Shown here one piece after another: positions 17,743 to 26,647 of a stretch of 64,000 nucleotides of DNA. The first letter of the stretch is position 1; each line of letters starts with the position of its first letter. The stretch spans positions 1-64,000 of IMG/VR virus record IMGVR_UViG_3300048838_001106; one strand, given 5' to 3'. The translations under genes were made by a program, and so were the position numbers. Below the pieces are notes generated by a model, which ran no database searches, was not told where the DNA came from, and saw only the letters and a program-made list of their open reading frames with translations. Source of the DNA: a virus.

Positions 17743-17823
17743 ACGCTTGTTGTGTCCGCAGCTCCAGGCCCTCGTCGCGCCGCTCCTCGGACTAAGAGCG
17801 CGTCCCCAACAAAGCTTGTAAGA

Positions 17824-19437
17824 CTAATTAGACCTGACTGCCAGGTTGAACTTATAAAACGGAGCGGCCCCTGTAGCCACGTGCATTGCCATGCGGCCAA
17901 AGATCTGTGCATGCAAGCAGTCATCTGGCACAGCCGGGAAATGGTTCCATTGACGCTTGCCTTTACCGTTCTGCGTTGTCTCTTCGAACTCAGACAAAAT
18001 GTCCTTAAAGACCTGGTCCATCTGAGGAAGGGTAGCAAAGATTACACCACCACGTTTGTAGTCGAGCATCATAGTATCGATCGCCGCCGTACGGTCTGTG
18101 ATGTACCGATCCATCCCGTTCCACGCCATGAACTTGGAGGTGGAACCGTACTGCACCTGCAAGACTCTGTGGGTGCCAAGACCTTCCGCCAACATAGCAT
18201 TTGCAACTGCGCCGCCGCCCGCGTCGCCGGCGACGAGCTTGACCTTGTACAGGTTGCATATTTCGATGATGTCACGAACGTCGCTGGCTGGGTTGGATGT
18301 GGGGTATATCTGGTAATACAAAGTTTTCATAATGCCGTTAGGCAGCATGCCCCAGATGTGTAGAACCGTTCTCGACGCGAACTTGTCCGACCCACCGCCA
18401 GACCAGTCGACGCCAGCAACTATGTCTGTGACGTGCTTAAAGATTGCAGGGTCAGGTGTGCGGGATATGCGATAGTCTTTGCACAGTGCCTGTAGATCTT
18501 CCAGAGATACCAGACGCGTGCCAATGGCATCGGAGACGCCTAGAACCTCGTTCTTAAACTGAGACGTAGGGTACGTCTCATACTTGTACAAGATGCGGTC
18601 CCATCTGGACTGCGACTCGTTGTTGTTCGGCAAGATAAGCTGCGGGATGTGGAACCCCTTCATGTACGCGTCGGGGTTCATCGCGTACCACTGGCCCCTT
18701 CGCACATTGAGTTTCTTCCCGCACTTCAAACATATCAATCCGGACTTCCCAATTCCCTCGTCGGATATGACGAAGTTCCATTTATTACAGCCCTCGCACT
18801 TCATTATCCACTCGTCTTGCGACGAGTTCTGCCACAGGAATTCAATGGTATTCTCCATTGACTTCGGAGTGCCTGCGTATGTTACCCAACCGTAAGGGGA
18901 CTCACTGATAACCTCGTTCACAACAGGGACGACACCGTCATAGACAATGTCCTGAATTTCGTCCCACATGATGCGATCCGCGGACACACCGCGTGTGCGG
19001 TCAGGGTCGTCGCTTGCGTAAGACAGATGTGTCTCCGATCCGTTTGTGAAGTACTTCATGCCGACGTTCATCGGTATGGAGGCAGACGTGAAGTTTGCGC
19101 GGATCTCTTTAGAGTGATTGATAGTCTTCTGAAGCCTGGAATGGCTGAAGCGAGCAGTCTGCTGCTGCGTCGGTGAGATGAATAGGGTCTTGAAGAAAGG
19201 CATTGAAATCGAATCGCAGATCATCTGGTTGCATCCTGTGGTGGACTTAGCAACCTGGCGTCCGCACTTCATAACAGTTTGAGGCCACCCACCGTCATAG
19301 ATAGGTCGATAAAACTCCCACCCTTCAAAGCTGAAGGGTTTTCCATCAAGCGTGATAAGTGCTTCTGTGAGCTGCGATCTCGTGAACTCTCCGAGATCGC
19401 TGGTCTGCACTACGGCTTGTTTGCTACGGAGATACAT
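17824..19437 (-). CDS. terL: Terminase large subunit (DNA packaging ATPase-nuclease)
   Basis: 537 residues from ATG 19437. It drives DNA into the prohead and cuts the concatemer. ATPase: Walker A-like GRQVAKST (K64), Walker B IMWDE (156-160), coupling motif region 'TYAGTP' (187-191). Nuclease of the RNase H-like type: D344 in 'VAGVDWSGG', D405 in 'LVAGDAGGG', and 'PDDCLHA' near residue 515. An inserted zinc ribbon lies between the domains (C214-x2-C217, C236-x2-C239), as in some other large terminases. No small subunit was recognised. The gene stands alone on the - strand; its start abuts the ATG of the next + strand gene with no base between them. Confidence 0.95.
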   Translation of the reverse strand: MYLRSKQAVVQTSDLGEFTRSQLTEALITLDGKPFSFEGWEFYRPIYDGGWPQTVMKCGRQVAKSTTGCNQMICDSISMPFFKTLFISPTQQQTARFSHSRLQKTINHSKEIRANFTSASIPMNVGMKYFTNGSETHLSYASDDPDRTRGVSADRIMWDEIQDIVYDGVVPVVNEVISESPYGWVTYAGTPKSMENTIEFLWQNSSQDEWIMKCEGCNKWNFVISDEGIGKSGLICLKCGKKLNVRRGQWYAMNPDAYMKGFHIPQLILPNNNESQSRWDRILYKYETYPTSQFKNEVLGVSDAIGTRLVSLEDLQALCKDYRISRTPDPAIFKHVTDIVAGVDWSGGGSDKFASRTVLHIWGMLPNGIMKTLYYQIYPTSNPASDVRDIIEICNLYKVKLVAGDAGGGAVANAMLAEGLGTHRVLQVQYGSTSKFMAWNGMDRYITDRTAAIDTMMLDYKRGGVIFATLPQMDQVFKDILSEFEETTQNGKGKRQWNHFPAVPDDCLHAQIFGRMAMHVATGAAPFYKFNLAVRSN

Positions 19438-19593
19438 ATGGAAATCCTGAACAAAATATCAACGCCAATCCTGAGCGTGTTATTGTTTCTCACATTCGTG
19501 TTTCGATCGCCCATAGCGGCTGTTGCTATCGTACTTGTATTGGCGGCGTATGTCTGCATCTATATGTTGCTCTCACAATGCGGTGTATCATGA
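19438..19593 (+). CDS. Small membrane protein, two predicted helices
   Basis: 51 residues from ATG 19438, with GGAG seven bases upstream inside the terminase coding sequence. Two hydrophobic segments (about residues 10-22 and 27-46) separated by a short 'RSP' turn predict a hairpin in the membrane. It overlaps the next gene by ATGA. Small phage membrane proteins of this kind include holins and superinfection-exclusion factors, but nothing distinguishes these here. Confidence 0.6.
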   Translation: MEILNKISTPILSVLLFLTFVFRSPIAAVAIVLVLAAYVCIYMLLSQCGVS

Positions 19594-20291
19594 GCCTCTA
19601 TGCCACTGACCTTGGCTACATTGGTGCAGACATGCGCGTGATGCGTACTTTGAATGAGTACTTGCGCGAGGCCAGTGTCCAATGGCGCGAGAAGATAGCT
19701 GCTGAACTTTGTCGCGAGGCGTATCCCGCTAAAGTCACAGGCGTAGATGTTGAGTCTATCGATATTCATCTCGCGCTGGAGGACAACAATATACCGTTTC
19801 TTCAACTGAGGTGGCTAGAGCAGCGAAGAGGCGGCTCTCGCGGCGAGGTGAACGAGCGCGACAATCCAGAATGCACGCGCATATTCGAGTTTGTGTGGCG
19901 CGCAGTGCGTGCTCACGCACGTACCATCCAATGCTTTGGTGTCTGCGAGGCGTACAAAATCATTGATGTGCACAGACGTCATCTCGAGGACTTTTGTGCA
20001 AACGCCATACTAGAAATGTCTGATGACCTGACTATGGACTACTTGATTCGCAATGGCGTAAATATCCTGTCCGACGCAGTGCAGATCGGTATTCACAATA
20101 TGAGTGACGAGGCGCTGGAAGCCTATGCGCGGGCACTGCTGTCGACGGAGACATCGGAGCTTATAGACGACCTGCTAGAGCAGTACGTCCCACCGTATCG
20201 GCACTACAATTGTTACACAGAATATGTGTTGATACACCTGGCACATGCGCCTCACAGCTGTGCCGCTGCGCTAGAAAGCGTGTGTATGTAG
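19590..20291 (+). CDS. Hypothetical helical protein
   Basis: 233 residues; ATG 19590 overlaps the stop of the membrane protein (ATGA); an ATG at 19578 would overlap more and has no binding site. Mostly alpha-helical, rich in Glu, Arg and Ala, with scattered cysteines and no CxxC pair. No recognised family. It precedes the MoxR ATPase gene by 107 bases (20292-20398), a stretch in which I see no clear promoter. Confidence 0.6.
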   Translation: MSLYATDLGYIGADMRVMRTLNEYLREASVQWREKIAAELCREAYPAKVTGVDVESIDIHLALEDNNIPFLQLRWLEQRRGGSRGEVNERDNPECTRIFEFVWRAVRAHARTIQCFGVCEAYKIIDVHRRHLEDFCANAILEMSDDLTMDYLIRNGVNILSDAVQIGIHNMSDEALEAYARALLSTETSELIDDLLEQYVPPYRHYNCYTEYVLIHLAHAPHSCAAALESVCM

Positions 20292-20398
20292 CCTCACAAA
20301 AGCCGGGACTTCCGCGGTATAAGACACTGTCCCAATCACATTGATTGTCACGCGATGTTGCGCGGCTCTCAACAACGACAACGAACAACAGGAGACGT

Positions 20399-21682
20399 AT
20401 GAAGTACGCAGAAACAGTAGGTATCCCAACAACATCTATGACCATCTCACAGCTGATTCTGCAGCTGTGTTGGATGGACCGGCATGTGCCACTGCTGGTG
20501 TCTGAGTCAGGCATCGGCAAAACCGCAGTGGTGCGGCAGATGGCGGACGCTTTTGACGCGCAGTTTGTGTTGTATTCGCTGGCCCACTGCGAGCCACCAG
20601 ACGTGTGTGGTCCGCAATTCCCGTCAAATGACGACACATTCATCAACTTGCGTGACAGGCGCATCCCCTTCAAGGGTTACGCTGGAGAAGACAAGAGAGC
20701 CCTGTTGTTCTTTGATGAGCCAAACAGGGCTGAGATGACGACGCTAAACGCAGTGTTCCCAGCGTGGGCTGAGCGGCGCCTTGGTGTCCACGAATTCGGG
20801 CCTAACGTGCGTGTTGTCTCAGCCATGAACCCGCCTGACGGGGAGTATGCAGTGACGGGTCAGTTCACCTCTGACCCTGCGATGCGCCGCCGCGTCTGTT
20901 TGATTTGCGTAGAGCACAGTCCCACTGAGACTCTCAGGTACGCCAAGGACCCTACGGAAGCTGTGCGTCTTTTGCCGTGGGAAGACTGGACACCCGAGAT
21001 GGTAGCAGAAAGGAAGACGCGCCCATGGCACCCTGCAGTTATTGAGTTCTTGACAGGTAGTCCCGATGAAGTGCTCGACGTCAAAGGTCGCGACGCCGGC
21101 AAGGTGTACGGCTGTCCCGCGACGTGGGAAGCAGTGTCAGATACGTTTTACACCGCAGACAGGTTGACAAAAGACGCGACCTTCAAGCCAGAGGACGCCG
21201 CGCTGACAAGAGCTTTCCAGGTGAAGCTGGCGGGCCATGTTGGGCAGCGGAACTCGATGGAGGTTTGGGACATCTATGTGAAGTCAGCAGAGGTCATAGA
21301 CCCCATTGAGATGATGACAAAATTTGCTACCGACAAGAAGCTGAAAGCTAAGATCGACAGGCTGGTGGCACGTGGTGAAATCGGGCAATTGCTCAGCCTG
21401 AACAACAAGATGGCAGGGCTGTGGCAGGACGCGAAGATCGAGCCCAAAATCTTCGCAGAGAACGTTGCCAAGTACATCTTTGTAACGCCTCCTCAAGTGG
21501 GCAAAACGCTTCTCGACGCCATCAATATGGCTGGCGGAATGGACGGCAGCTCGTCCGAAGCCCTTGAGTTCTCAAGACACATTGTGCACATGAAGGAGTT
21601 CAAGCAGTGGCGCGAGAGGCTCGCAGAAGACACGCGAATTGCGCATGAGTCTATGACACAGCAGCAGCTGTCAAACAAATAA
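20399..21682 (+). CDS. MoxR-type AAA+ ATPase
   Basis: 427 residues from ATG 20399, with AGGAG five bases upstream. Walker A SESGIGKTA (residues 35-43, K41), Walker B LLFFDEPNR (102-110), sensor 1 'SAMNPP' (141-146), arginine finger region 'DPAMRRR'. MoxR ATPases work as chaperones or metal-insertion/assembly factors together with a VWA-domain partner, and such a partner lies at 23401-25065. The pair is separated by two - strand genes. The C-terminal third is helical and without known motif. Its 3' end overlaps the opposing gene by 12 bases. Confidence 0.9.
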   Translation: MKYAETVGIPTTSMTISQLILQLCWMDRHVPLLVSESGIGKTAVVRQMADAFDAQFVLYSLAHCEPPDVCGPQFPSNDDTFINLRDRRIPFKGYAGEDKRALLFFDEPNRAEMTTLNAVFPAWAERRLGVHEFGPNVRVVSAMNPPDGEYAVTGQFTSDPAMRRRVCLICVEHSPTETLRYAKDPTEAVRLLPWEDWTPEMVAERKTRPWHPAVIEFLTGSPDEVLDVKGRDAGKVYGCPATWEAVSDTFYTADRLTKDATFKPEDAALTRAFQVKLAGHVGQRNSMEVWDIYVKSAEVIDPIEMMTKFATDKKLKAKIDRLVARGEIGQLLSLNNKMAGLWQDAKIEPKIFAENVAKYIFVTPPQVGKTLLDAINMAGGMDGSSSEALEFSRHIVHMKEFKQWRERLAEDTRIAHESMTQQQLSNK

Positions 21683-22321
21683 CTTCATGGTTCTAAGCTG
21701 TTCATCTAAAAGAGCTTTCCTCTTTGAGACATACAGCTCAATGCCAGCCATTTGTAGCAGTTGATTGTTGAGCTCTGAGTCGTCTTGCAACTCCTGGATG
21801 GTAATGTCATTGACCGCGTCTTTGATTGCCATCCAGGATTTTTTTACATCAGACATGAGTTTGTCGTGAGAGCAGTCTATTAGCTCTATTAGTCTGTCCT
21901 CACAAAAGCTCAGCGATTCCGGCACCGCTAGCATCCCCTCAAACTTGCAACTCGCTGCAGTGTAACTCTCCGGCTCATAATCAAGGTAGTCACTGAACAG
22001 GCCTTCGCCAGACAGCAGGTCCTGCGTCAGTATTGCTGCCTCCTTGACCGCCCACGCTATATGCGCTGGCAACGCTTGCTGATACACGTCGGTTATTACA
22101 GCCTCGTCATTGAATGTGAGCACTGTGTTCTCAAACACGGAGGCGTCCCACATAAACCTTCCATTGTTTCTCAGGGCCAGTACAGCAAACAGGGCGTCCC
22201 AGTTCTCCTCTGGAACGCTTAACCCATCGCGAGCAGCTGTGATTCGCATGGTCTCAGTCTCGAGCTCGTCTAACTCGTCCCCGAAATAAGTAAGCGCAGA
22301 GAAGAATATGGTTGTTGCCAT
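21671..22321 (-). CDS. Hypothetical protein
   Basis: 216 residues from ATG 22321, chosen because AAGGAGGAGG lies five bases upstream; a GTG at 22369 overlapping the preceding gene is possible but has a weaker site. Acidic (many Glu and Asp), helical, no recognised motif. It is co-transcribed with the 338-residue protein upstream. The two form a - strand pair lodged between the MoxR gene and its VWA partner. Confidence 0.65.
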   Translation of the reverse strand: MATTIFFSALTYFGDELDELETETMRITAARDGLSVPEENWDALFAVLALRNNGRFMWDASVFENTVLTFNDEAVITDVYQQALPAHIAWAVKEAAILTQDLLSGEGLFSDYLDYEPESYTAASCKFEGMLAVPESLSFCEDRLIELIDCSHDKLMSDVKKSWMAIKDAVNDITIQELQDDSELNNQLLQMAGIELYVSKRKALLDEQLRTMKLFV

Positions 22322-22365
22322 CGCCTCCTCCTTGCACAGCCATGATTTTGCCAGCTCAGTGGGAC

Positions 22366-23382
22366 TCACAGATAAGCCTCGATGTGCGTATACAAGGTCT
22401 GTTGCATATCTGCGGGGAGTGTTCGCAGGATAGTAGTAAGTGCTTCCGTGTCAACCTCTCCGGCTTTGTTTTCTACATGGCTCATTAGATCTTCGCCAAG
22501 TATATCTCTGAGAATCCCAGTGCTCTGCGCGATCTCAGCAATCGTTTCTTCGCTGACGGGTTTGCCCGCAAGGATAAGCTCTCGACTGGCTATCTTGGTC
22601 ATATTGAAAACCGTCTCCACAGGGTCAAGCAGTGTGCGTCCGTAGCGTGGAAACAACTCAGCTTCGTTGTCCAGTTTCTCAAGAACACCTGCTATTTTTA
22701 CCAGCGACTGCCTGTCCTGGATGATGCCATTTGCAGGGAAGTTCCTCTCGATAGTCTGCGCAATCTTGGTGTAGGCACTGCGGATGTCGGATGTGGGCGC
22801 TGCCACTGCCCTGGACTCTACCCAGTCCAGTAGAATGCCAGCATCACAGGCAGTCAGCCCCGCGTACTTAAAAATCTCAATGGGCAAGTCCTCTTTCTTG
22901 AGTCCGAACTCCGAGGCCTTCTTTATGAGTCGCGTGCAGGCGTCTGTCATCGTCTGTGCTGTTAGCTGGTAGCGCTGCTCCATCAAGGCTTCTGTTACAG
23001 GAACTATGTGCTCCGCTGTCTTTACGAGAAGAGCCTTGTATTGTGGTAGAAGGTAATGCTCAGCGTCATCTACCTCGCTAGCAACTTTCTGTGTCTGGAC
23101 CACATCTCCAACGCCATATGCTTCCAGTGCGTCGTCGATCCTGGCCATGACATGGTCAGGTACCAGACTGGCTTGCTTAACTGCGTACAACTTTGACAGG
23201 ACAGCCTGTTCGGGTGTGTGGATCGGAAACAAGTCAGCCTGTGGAAACGCGTAGGCTGACTTTGGCAGTGCTCCCATGTCAACGCTGGCATGCTTTACTC
23301 TGCCAATAGTTTCAGGATGTTCCTGAGACAACTGGTAAAGAATTCGATACTGACTATCGGTACATTGATCAACTATAACCAC
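22366..23382 (-). CDS. Hypothetical protein with LPKSAYAF motif
   Basis: 338 residues from GTG 23382 with GGAGG five bases upstream. Residues 38-70 contain 'LPKSAYAF' followed by 'FPIHTPEQAVLSKLYA'. This resembles the LPDSAFA...FPIHD segment found in some phage proteins next to the prohead protease (recollection of a pattern, not a search). The rest is helical. The gene is divergent from the VWA metallopeptidase gene; the two starts are 18 bases apart and their binding sites touch (CCTCCGAGG). A virion or assembly role is possible. Confidence 0.6.
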   Translation of the reverse strand: MVIVDQCTDSQYRILYQLSQEHPETIGRVKHASVDMGALPKSAYAFPQADLFPIHTPEQAVLSKLYAVKQASLVPDHVMARIDDALEAYGVGDVVQTQKVASEVDDAEHYLLPQYKALLVKTAEHIVPVTEALMEQRYQLTAQTMTDACTRLIKKASEFGLKKEDLPIEIFKYAGLTACDAGILLDWVESRAVAAPTSDIRSAYTKIAQTIERNFPANGIIQDRQSLVKIAGVLEKLDNEAELFPRYGRTLLDPVETVFNMTKIASRELILAGKPVSEETIAEIAQSTGILRDILGEDLMSHVENKAGEVDTEALTTILRTLPADMQQTLYTHIEAYL

Positions 23383-23400
23383 AACAACCTCCGAGGAATT

Positions 23401-25065
23401 ATGAGTAAGGTAAACGAAAACGCCGCCGCTGACAACGGCGAGACAACAATCGCTGCGGATAAGATGGGCAGTTGGCTCGCGGTATTCATGAGTCGAAAAT
23501 TCTCGTCAGGCCAGCCAGACCTGGCCGTGTACGCACGCGTCATCAGTCGACTGACCATTCGGGCTGACGCCCGAATACCTGCAATGGCCGTTACTCTGGA
23601 AAATTCCAGGGTCGTGCTGTTGTACAATGAGAAGTGGTTAAGCACGGCTGGCTTCGTAGAGTTCACGAGCACGCTAGCTCATGAAGCCACGCACGTGTTG
23701 AACAACGACATTTCTCGCTTCTTGCGTCTGATGTCTGTGTCTAACGCGCCAGCAACCACGCACAAGATTCTCAATATCGCCATGGACGCGGCGAACAACT
23801 CGCTCACAGCAAAGAGACACAAGGACATCTCATACGGCACCACTGGATACTGGGTCATGCCAGTGCCGCTGGGCTTGCCTGCAGACAGCACGACAGAGAT
23901 TTACTTCGAGGCACTCAGCCTCAAGAAGGAGGAAATCAAGAACTACTTGCTGTCGCTACAAAGCCCAGGCGGAGGGGACGGCGACGAAGAAGGTGAATGC
24001 GACGAAGAAGGTGAAGGTGAAGGCGAAGGTGAATGCGACGAAGAAGGCGAAGGTGAAGGCGAAGGCGAAGGCGAAGGTGAGGGTGAAGGCGAAGGCGAAG
24101 GCGAGGGTGCCAGCTCTACAGCGCAGTCTTCGCCTAGTGGTGATCCCAATGCCAGCGACTACGCCCTACAGGCGGCCATGGCCGAGTTGTTGGGAGAGAA
24201 GCTAAAGCAGGCGCTCGACCACATGGAGGCTACAAACGCACACCCGTGGATGCAAGAGGGGCAGACCCCAGAAGACCTAGCTGCTGCCGCTGACATGGTG
24301 CAGGAGCAGACGTCTGAAGTCATCAAGAAGTCGCTTGAGGAGCAAAAGAAAATCGGCTCGCTTCCCACGCACCTGCAGTCCATGCTCGACGCTATCTATG
24401 AGGACAGCAAGATACCATGGCAAGAGATGCTGAGGAGACAGGTTACGCCGAGAATCCTGTCGAAACGTAAGGCAACAATGGTCCGTCCCTCTAAAAGGAG
24501 GTACACCATGTTTGAGGAGGACGAGGACGGTATTCTGCAGCCTCTGCCTTCACCAATACCGCAATACCCAGGCGGCAAGAGATCTCGAACCTTTCACATC
24601 ATGTTCGCGATAGACGTGTCAGGGTCCATGACTCACGAGGAGATCATGGAGGGCCTGTCTGAAATGAAAGCGATCACTGATGCTTTCCCTGAAACGCAGT
24701 GCACGGTGCTGCAGGTCGACACGCATATCTCACACGTATGTGTCATCAACCAAGACTTCGATGTGGACGACTACGTGAAAAATATCGGCCGTACAGCGCA
24801 TGGGGGAACTGCGTTTTGTGAGCCGTTTAAGCTAGCAGCGTACATGGCGAAGAAAGGTGACTGGCCTTCAGCACTGCACAAGTCGTGGCAAAAAGTGATT
24901 CTGCCGCACCCTGTAGACTTCGTCATCTACCACACTGACACCTATGGAACGTGGCCTGACCGCTCACTGAATCCTGGTGTGCCGGTAACGTGGCTAGTGC
25001 CGAGACAATACAGATCCGGCGTCAACAAAAACCCAACATTCGGAACTATCCTTGTGAGGGAATGA
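23401..25065 (+). CDS. HExxH metallopeptidase-like protein with VWA domain
   Basis: 554 residues from ATG 23401 with GAGGA four bases upstream. An HEATH zinc-binding motif (94-98) sits in a long N-terminal helix, and a C-terminal von Willebrand A domain carries an intact MIDAS motif D405-V-S-G-S409 with a later 'GGTAF' threonine loop. Between them is a 40-residue Gly-Glu repeat tract. This architecture (metallopeptidase-like plus VWA, DUF2201 type) is normally paired with a MoxR ATPase, which is encoded at 20399. The pair probably forms an ATP-driven remodelling or maturation device; the target is unknown. Confidence 0.88.
   Translation: MSKVNENAAADNGETTIAADKMGSWLAVFMSRKFSSGQPDLAVYARVISRLTIRADARIPAMAVTLENSRVVLLYNEKWLSTAGFVEFTSTLAHEATHVLNNDISRFLRLMSVSNAPATTHKILNIAMDAANNSLTAKRHKDISYGTTGYWVMPVPLGLPADSTTEIYFEALSLKKEEIKNYLLSLQSPGGGDGDEEGECDEEGEGEGEGECDEEGEGEGEGEGEGEGEGEGEGEGASSTAQSSPSGDPNASDYALQAAMAELLGEKLKQALDHMEATNAHPWMQEGQTPEDLAAAADMVQEQTSEVIKKSLEEQKKIGSLPTHLQSMLDAIYEDSKIPWQEMLRRQVTPRILSKRKATMVRPSKRRYTMFEEDEDGILQPLPSPIPQYPGGKRSRTFHIMFAIDVSGSMTHEEIMEGLSEMKAITDAFPETQCTVLQVDTHISHVCVINQDFDVDDYVKNIGRTAHGGTAFCEPFKLAAYMAKKGDWPSALHKSWQKVILPHPVDFVIYHTDTYGTWPDRSLNPGVPVTWLVPRQYRSGVNKNPTFGTILVRE
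23979..24110 (+). repeat. Gly-Glu coding repeat
   Basis: Degenerate GAAGGY/GGYGAA hexamers encoding alternating Gly-Glu with two 'CDEEGE' interruptions, inside the VWA gene. It creates a flexible, strongly acidic linker and is prone to length change by slippage. Confidence 0.85.
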
Positions 25066-25653
25066 GTGTTCAAAATTCGAATACAAGAGTCCGACCGGAG
25101 ACGCTTCCCGTTTCCGATTTTTTACCTGTTCAGACCAGGAGAGGTGGAGATTCTAAGAAAGGCGTTTGACGTTCTACTGTGCTTCCAGGCTCGTCTTTAC
25201 TTGCCTCAGGAATCCGAAAGTCTTGTCATTGGCAACTCAACGTTGATTGCACGTGTTCCAGACTTGCTTAGCGCTGAAATTCGGTGGCAGATCGGCGTGC
25301 CTATATTGACCAAGAAGGTTGACAGCACCCAGAGCGTGCCAGCGTTCCTCGGCGAATTCTACACAAAAAGCGGCGCGCAAAAACACATGCGGTCTACCTA
25401 CCCCACAGAGGAAGATTTTGGGTATCTGCTCAGAGGACCAGATGTCATCAAACCGCCGTGCCTGGCCTGTCCCTACATTCTGTTGCACGACGCTGGAGAC
25501 TGCCGGCTAGGAGACGCGCGATGTTACGGAAATCTAGCAGCGTATCTGGAAGGTGCATCATATGAAGAAAACACAAGTCGAGTTACCGAAAACCAGCGGG
25601 AAGATGGAAGAGGTCGTCTGCAAGATTCCGCCGACCAGACTGCAAGCACTTGA
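25066..25653 (+). CDS. Cys-cluster protein upstream of reverse transcriptase
   Basis: 195 residues; GTG 25066 follows the VWA stop codon directly and has GAGGG nearby. The C-terminal part has C132-x2-C135-x10-C146-x6-C153, a possible zinc or Fe-S site similar in style to clusters in the helicase and in the gene after the reverse transcriptase. The last 30 residues are read from DNA that also encodes the start of the reverse transcriptase in another frame (92-base overlap). No family recognised. Confidence 0.55.
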   Translation: MFKIRIQESDRRRFPFPIFYLFRPGEVEILRKAFDVLLCFQARLYLPQESESLVIGNSTLIARVPDLLSAEIRWQIGVPILTKKVDSTQSVPAFLGEFYTKSGAQKHMRSTYPTEEDFGYLLRGPDVIKPPCLACPYILLHDAGDCRLGDARCYGNLAAYLEGASYEENTSRVTENQREDGRGRLQDSADQTAST

Positions 25654-26647
25654 TGACACGAGTTTAGCGTTCAAGTTTGGTGTCCATACCAGGAAGCTGT
25701 GGTTCGCAATAATAGCTAACGACTACACCCGAAACCTGGAAGGCTCGGGCATGTATAAGGTGTTCAAGCTAAAGAAGAAATCAGGCGGGTATCGAACTAT
25801 ACATGATCCCTGCGTGTTTATGAAGCGTCTGCAGCACCGGATTCTTGTGGATGTCCTAGACCCGCTGAGTGTGCCACCACACGTGGGGGCGTACGTCAAA
25901 GGACGTGGCTTGGAACACACCAGCTCGCAGCATGTTGATGCCGCGTTGTTGATCCACATGGACATCACCGACTTCTTCAACTCGACGCGAAAGAAGTGGG
26001 TGCAGGAACTGTTTACGGACATCGGTTACAATGACAATGTGGCTGGACTGCTGACGTCCCTGGTGACAGTGCCGATCTTACTCAAAAATGGACACAAGGT
26101 TCGGGGCGTGCCTCAAGGCGCATGCACATCAGGCGCAGTGTGCAATCACGTGGCCATAAAGCGGATAGACACGCCAATACTGGAATACCTTGATTCGCTA
26201 CCTGAAACGTGGGTGTACACTAGATACGCCGACGACCTGTGCATTAGCACTAAAGGCACCGTGGATGAGTCCGCGGTGCGTGACGTGAAAGCTGTGCTGG
26301 CTGATCTAATAAGAGCAAGTGGCTACAGCACCAACAAGAAGAAGACCAGGCACATCAGGTCTTCTCATCCACACAAGAGCATGCGTGTTCTAGGGCACTC
26401 AGTCCATACGCATGTGAACATACCAACGCCTGTGTACCGACGTCTTAGAGCTGTAATACACAACTGCACAAAGCTTGGAGTGGAGACCCAGGTCACACAA
26501 TACGGTGCAAAGAACAGTGAAGAACTGCTTACACGTCTACTAGGCGAAGTAAGCTATTGGAGACACGTATGTCCTACAAGCAAGATAGAATCACTGTACC
26601 AATCGCTTCTGTCGCTGCTCCGGAAGGCGTCTGGTTTGGTGCCCTGA
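25562..26647 (+). CDS. Retron/group II-like reverse transcriptase
   Basis: 361 residues from ATG 25562 (GGAAGGT upstream). An RNA-dependent DNA polymerase by motif: 'YRTIHDP' (77-83), 'LIHMDITDFFNS' with D134 (motif A), PQGACTS (184-190; motif B), RYADDL (221-226; catalytic motif C), and a Lys-rich 'NKKKTR' (motif D). Then 'RVLGHSV' sits where retron enzymes have VTGL. The retron 'NAxxH' position reads 'HTSSQH'. The PQG-x-x-TS form argues against a diversity-generating retroelement enzyme. No retron-like non-coding RNA or adjacent template is visible: the gene overlaps coding sequence by 92 bases upstream and 79 bases downstream. It is of retron size but may belong to another class. Confidence 0.9.
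   Translation: MKKTQVELPKTSGKMEEVVCKIPPTRLQALDDTSLAFKFGVHTRKLWFAIIANDYTRNLEGSGMYKVFKLKKKSGGYRTIHDPCVFMKRLQHRILVDVLDPLSVPPHVGAYVKGRGLEHTSSQHVDAALLIHMDITDFFNSTRKKWVQELFTDIGYNDNVAGLLTSLVTVPILLKNGHKVRGVPQGACTSGAVCNHVAIKRIDTPILEYLDSLPETWVYTRYADDLCISTKGTVDESAVRDVKAVLADLIRASGYSTNKKKTRHIRSSHPHKSMRVLGHSVHTHVNIPTPVYRRLRAVIHNCTKLGVETQVTQYGAKNSEELLTRLLGEVSYWRHVCPTSKIESLYQSLLSLLRKASGLVP

Larger units (their letters stand above)
17218..17823. other. Non-coding zone of repeated hairpins
   Basis: About 600 bases between the end of the + strand replication operon and the end of the - strand terminase gene. The short open frames here show no protein-like composition and lack binding sites. The zone contains three copies of a mini-hairpin CAGCG-CTA-CGCTG, four larger hairpins that differ in sequence, a recurring AAACAGG motif (near 17370, 17516 and 17675), and a T12 run. 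The order mini-hairpin then large hairpin recurs three times. It may be a structured RNA, a stack of terminators, or a replication/packaging site; see findings. Confidence 0.75.

Noticed and set aside
23943-24205. Long Ser/Pro and Lys/Ala frames over the Gly-Glu repeat
   Set aside because: Artefacts of reading the GAAGGY repeat in other frames.
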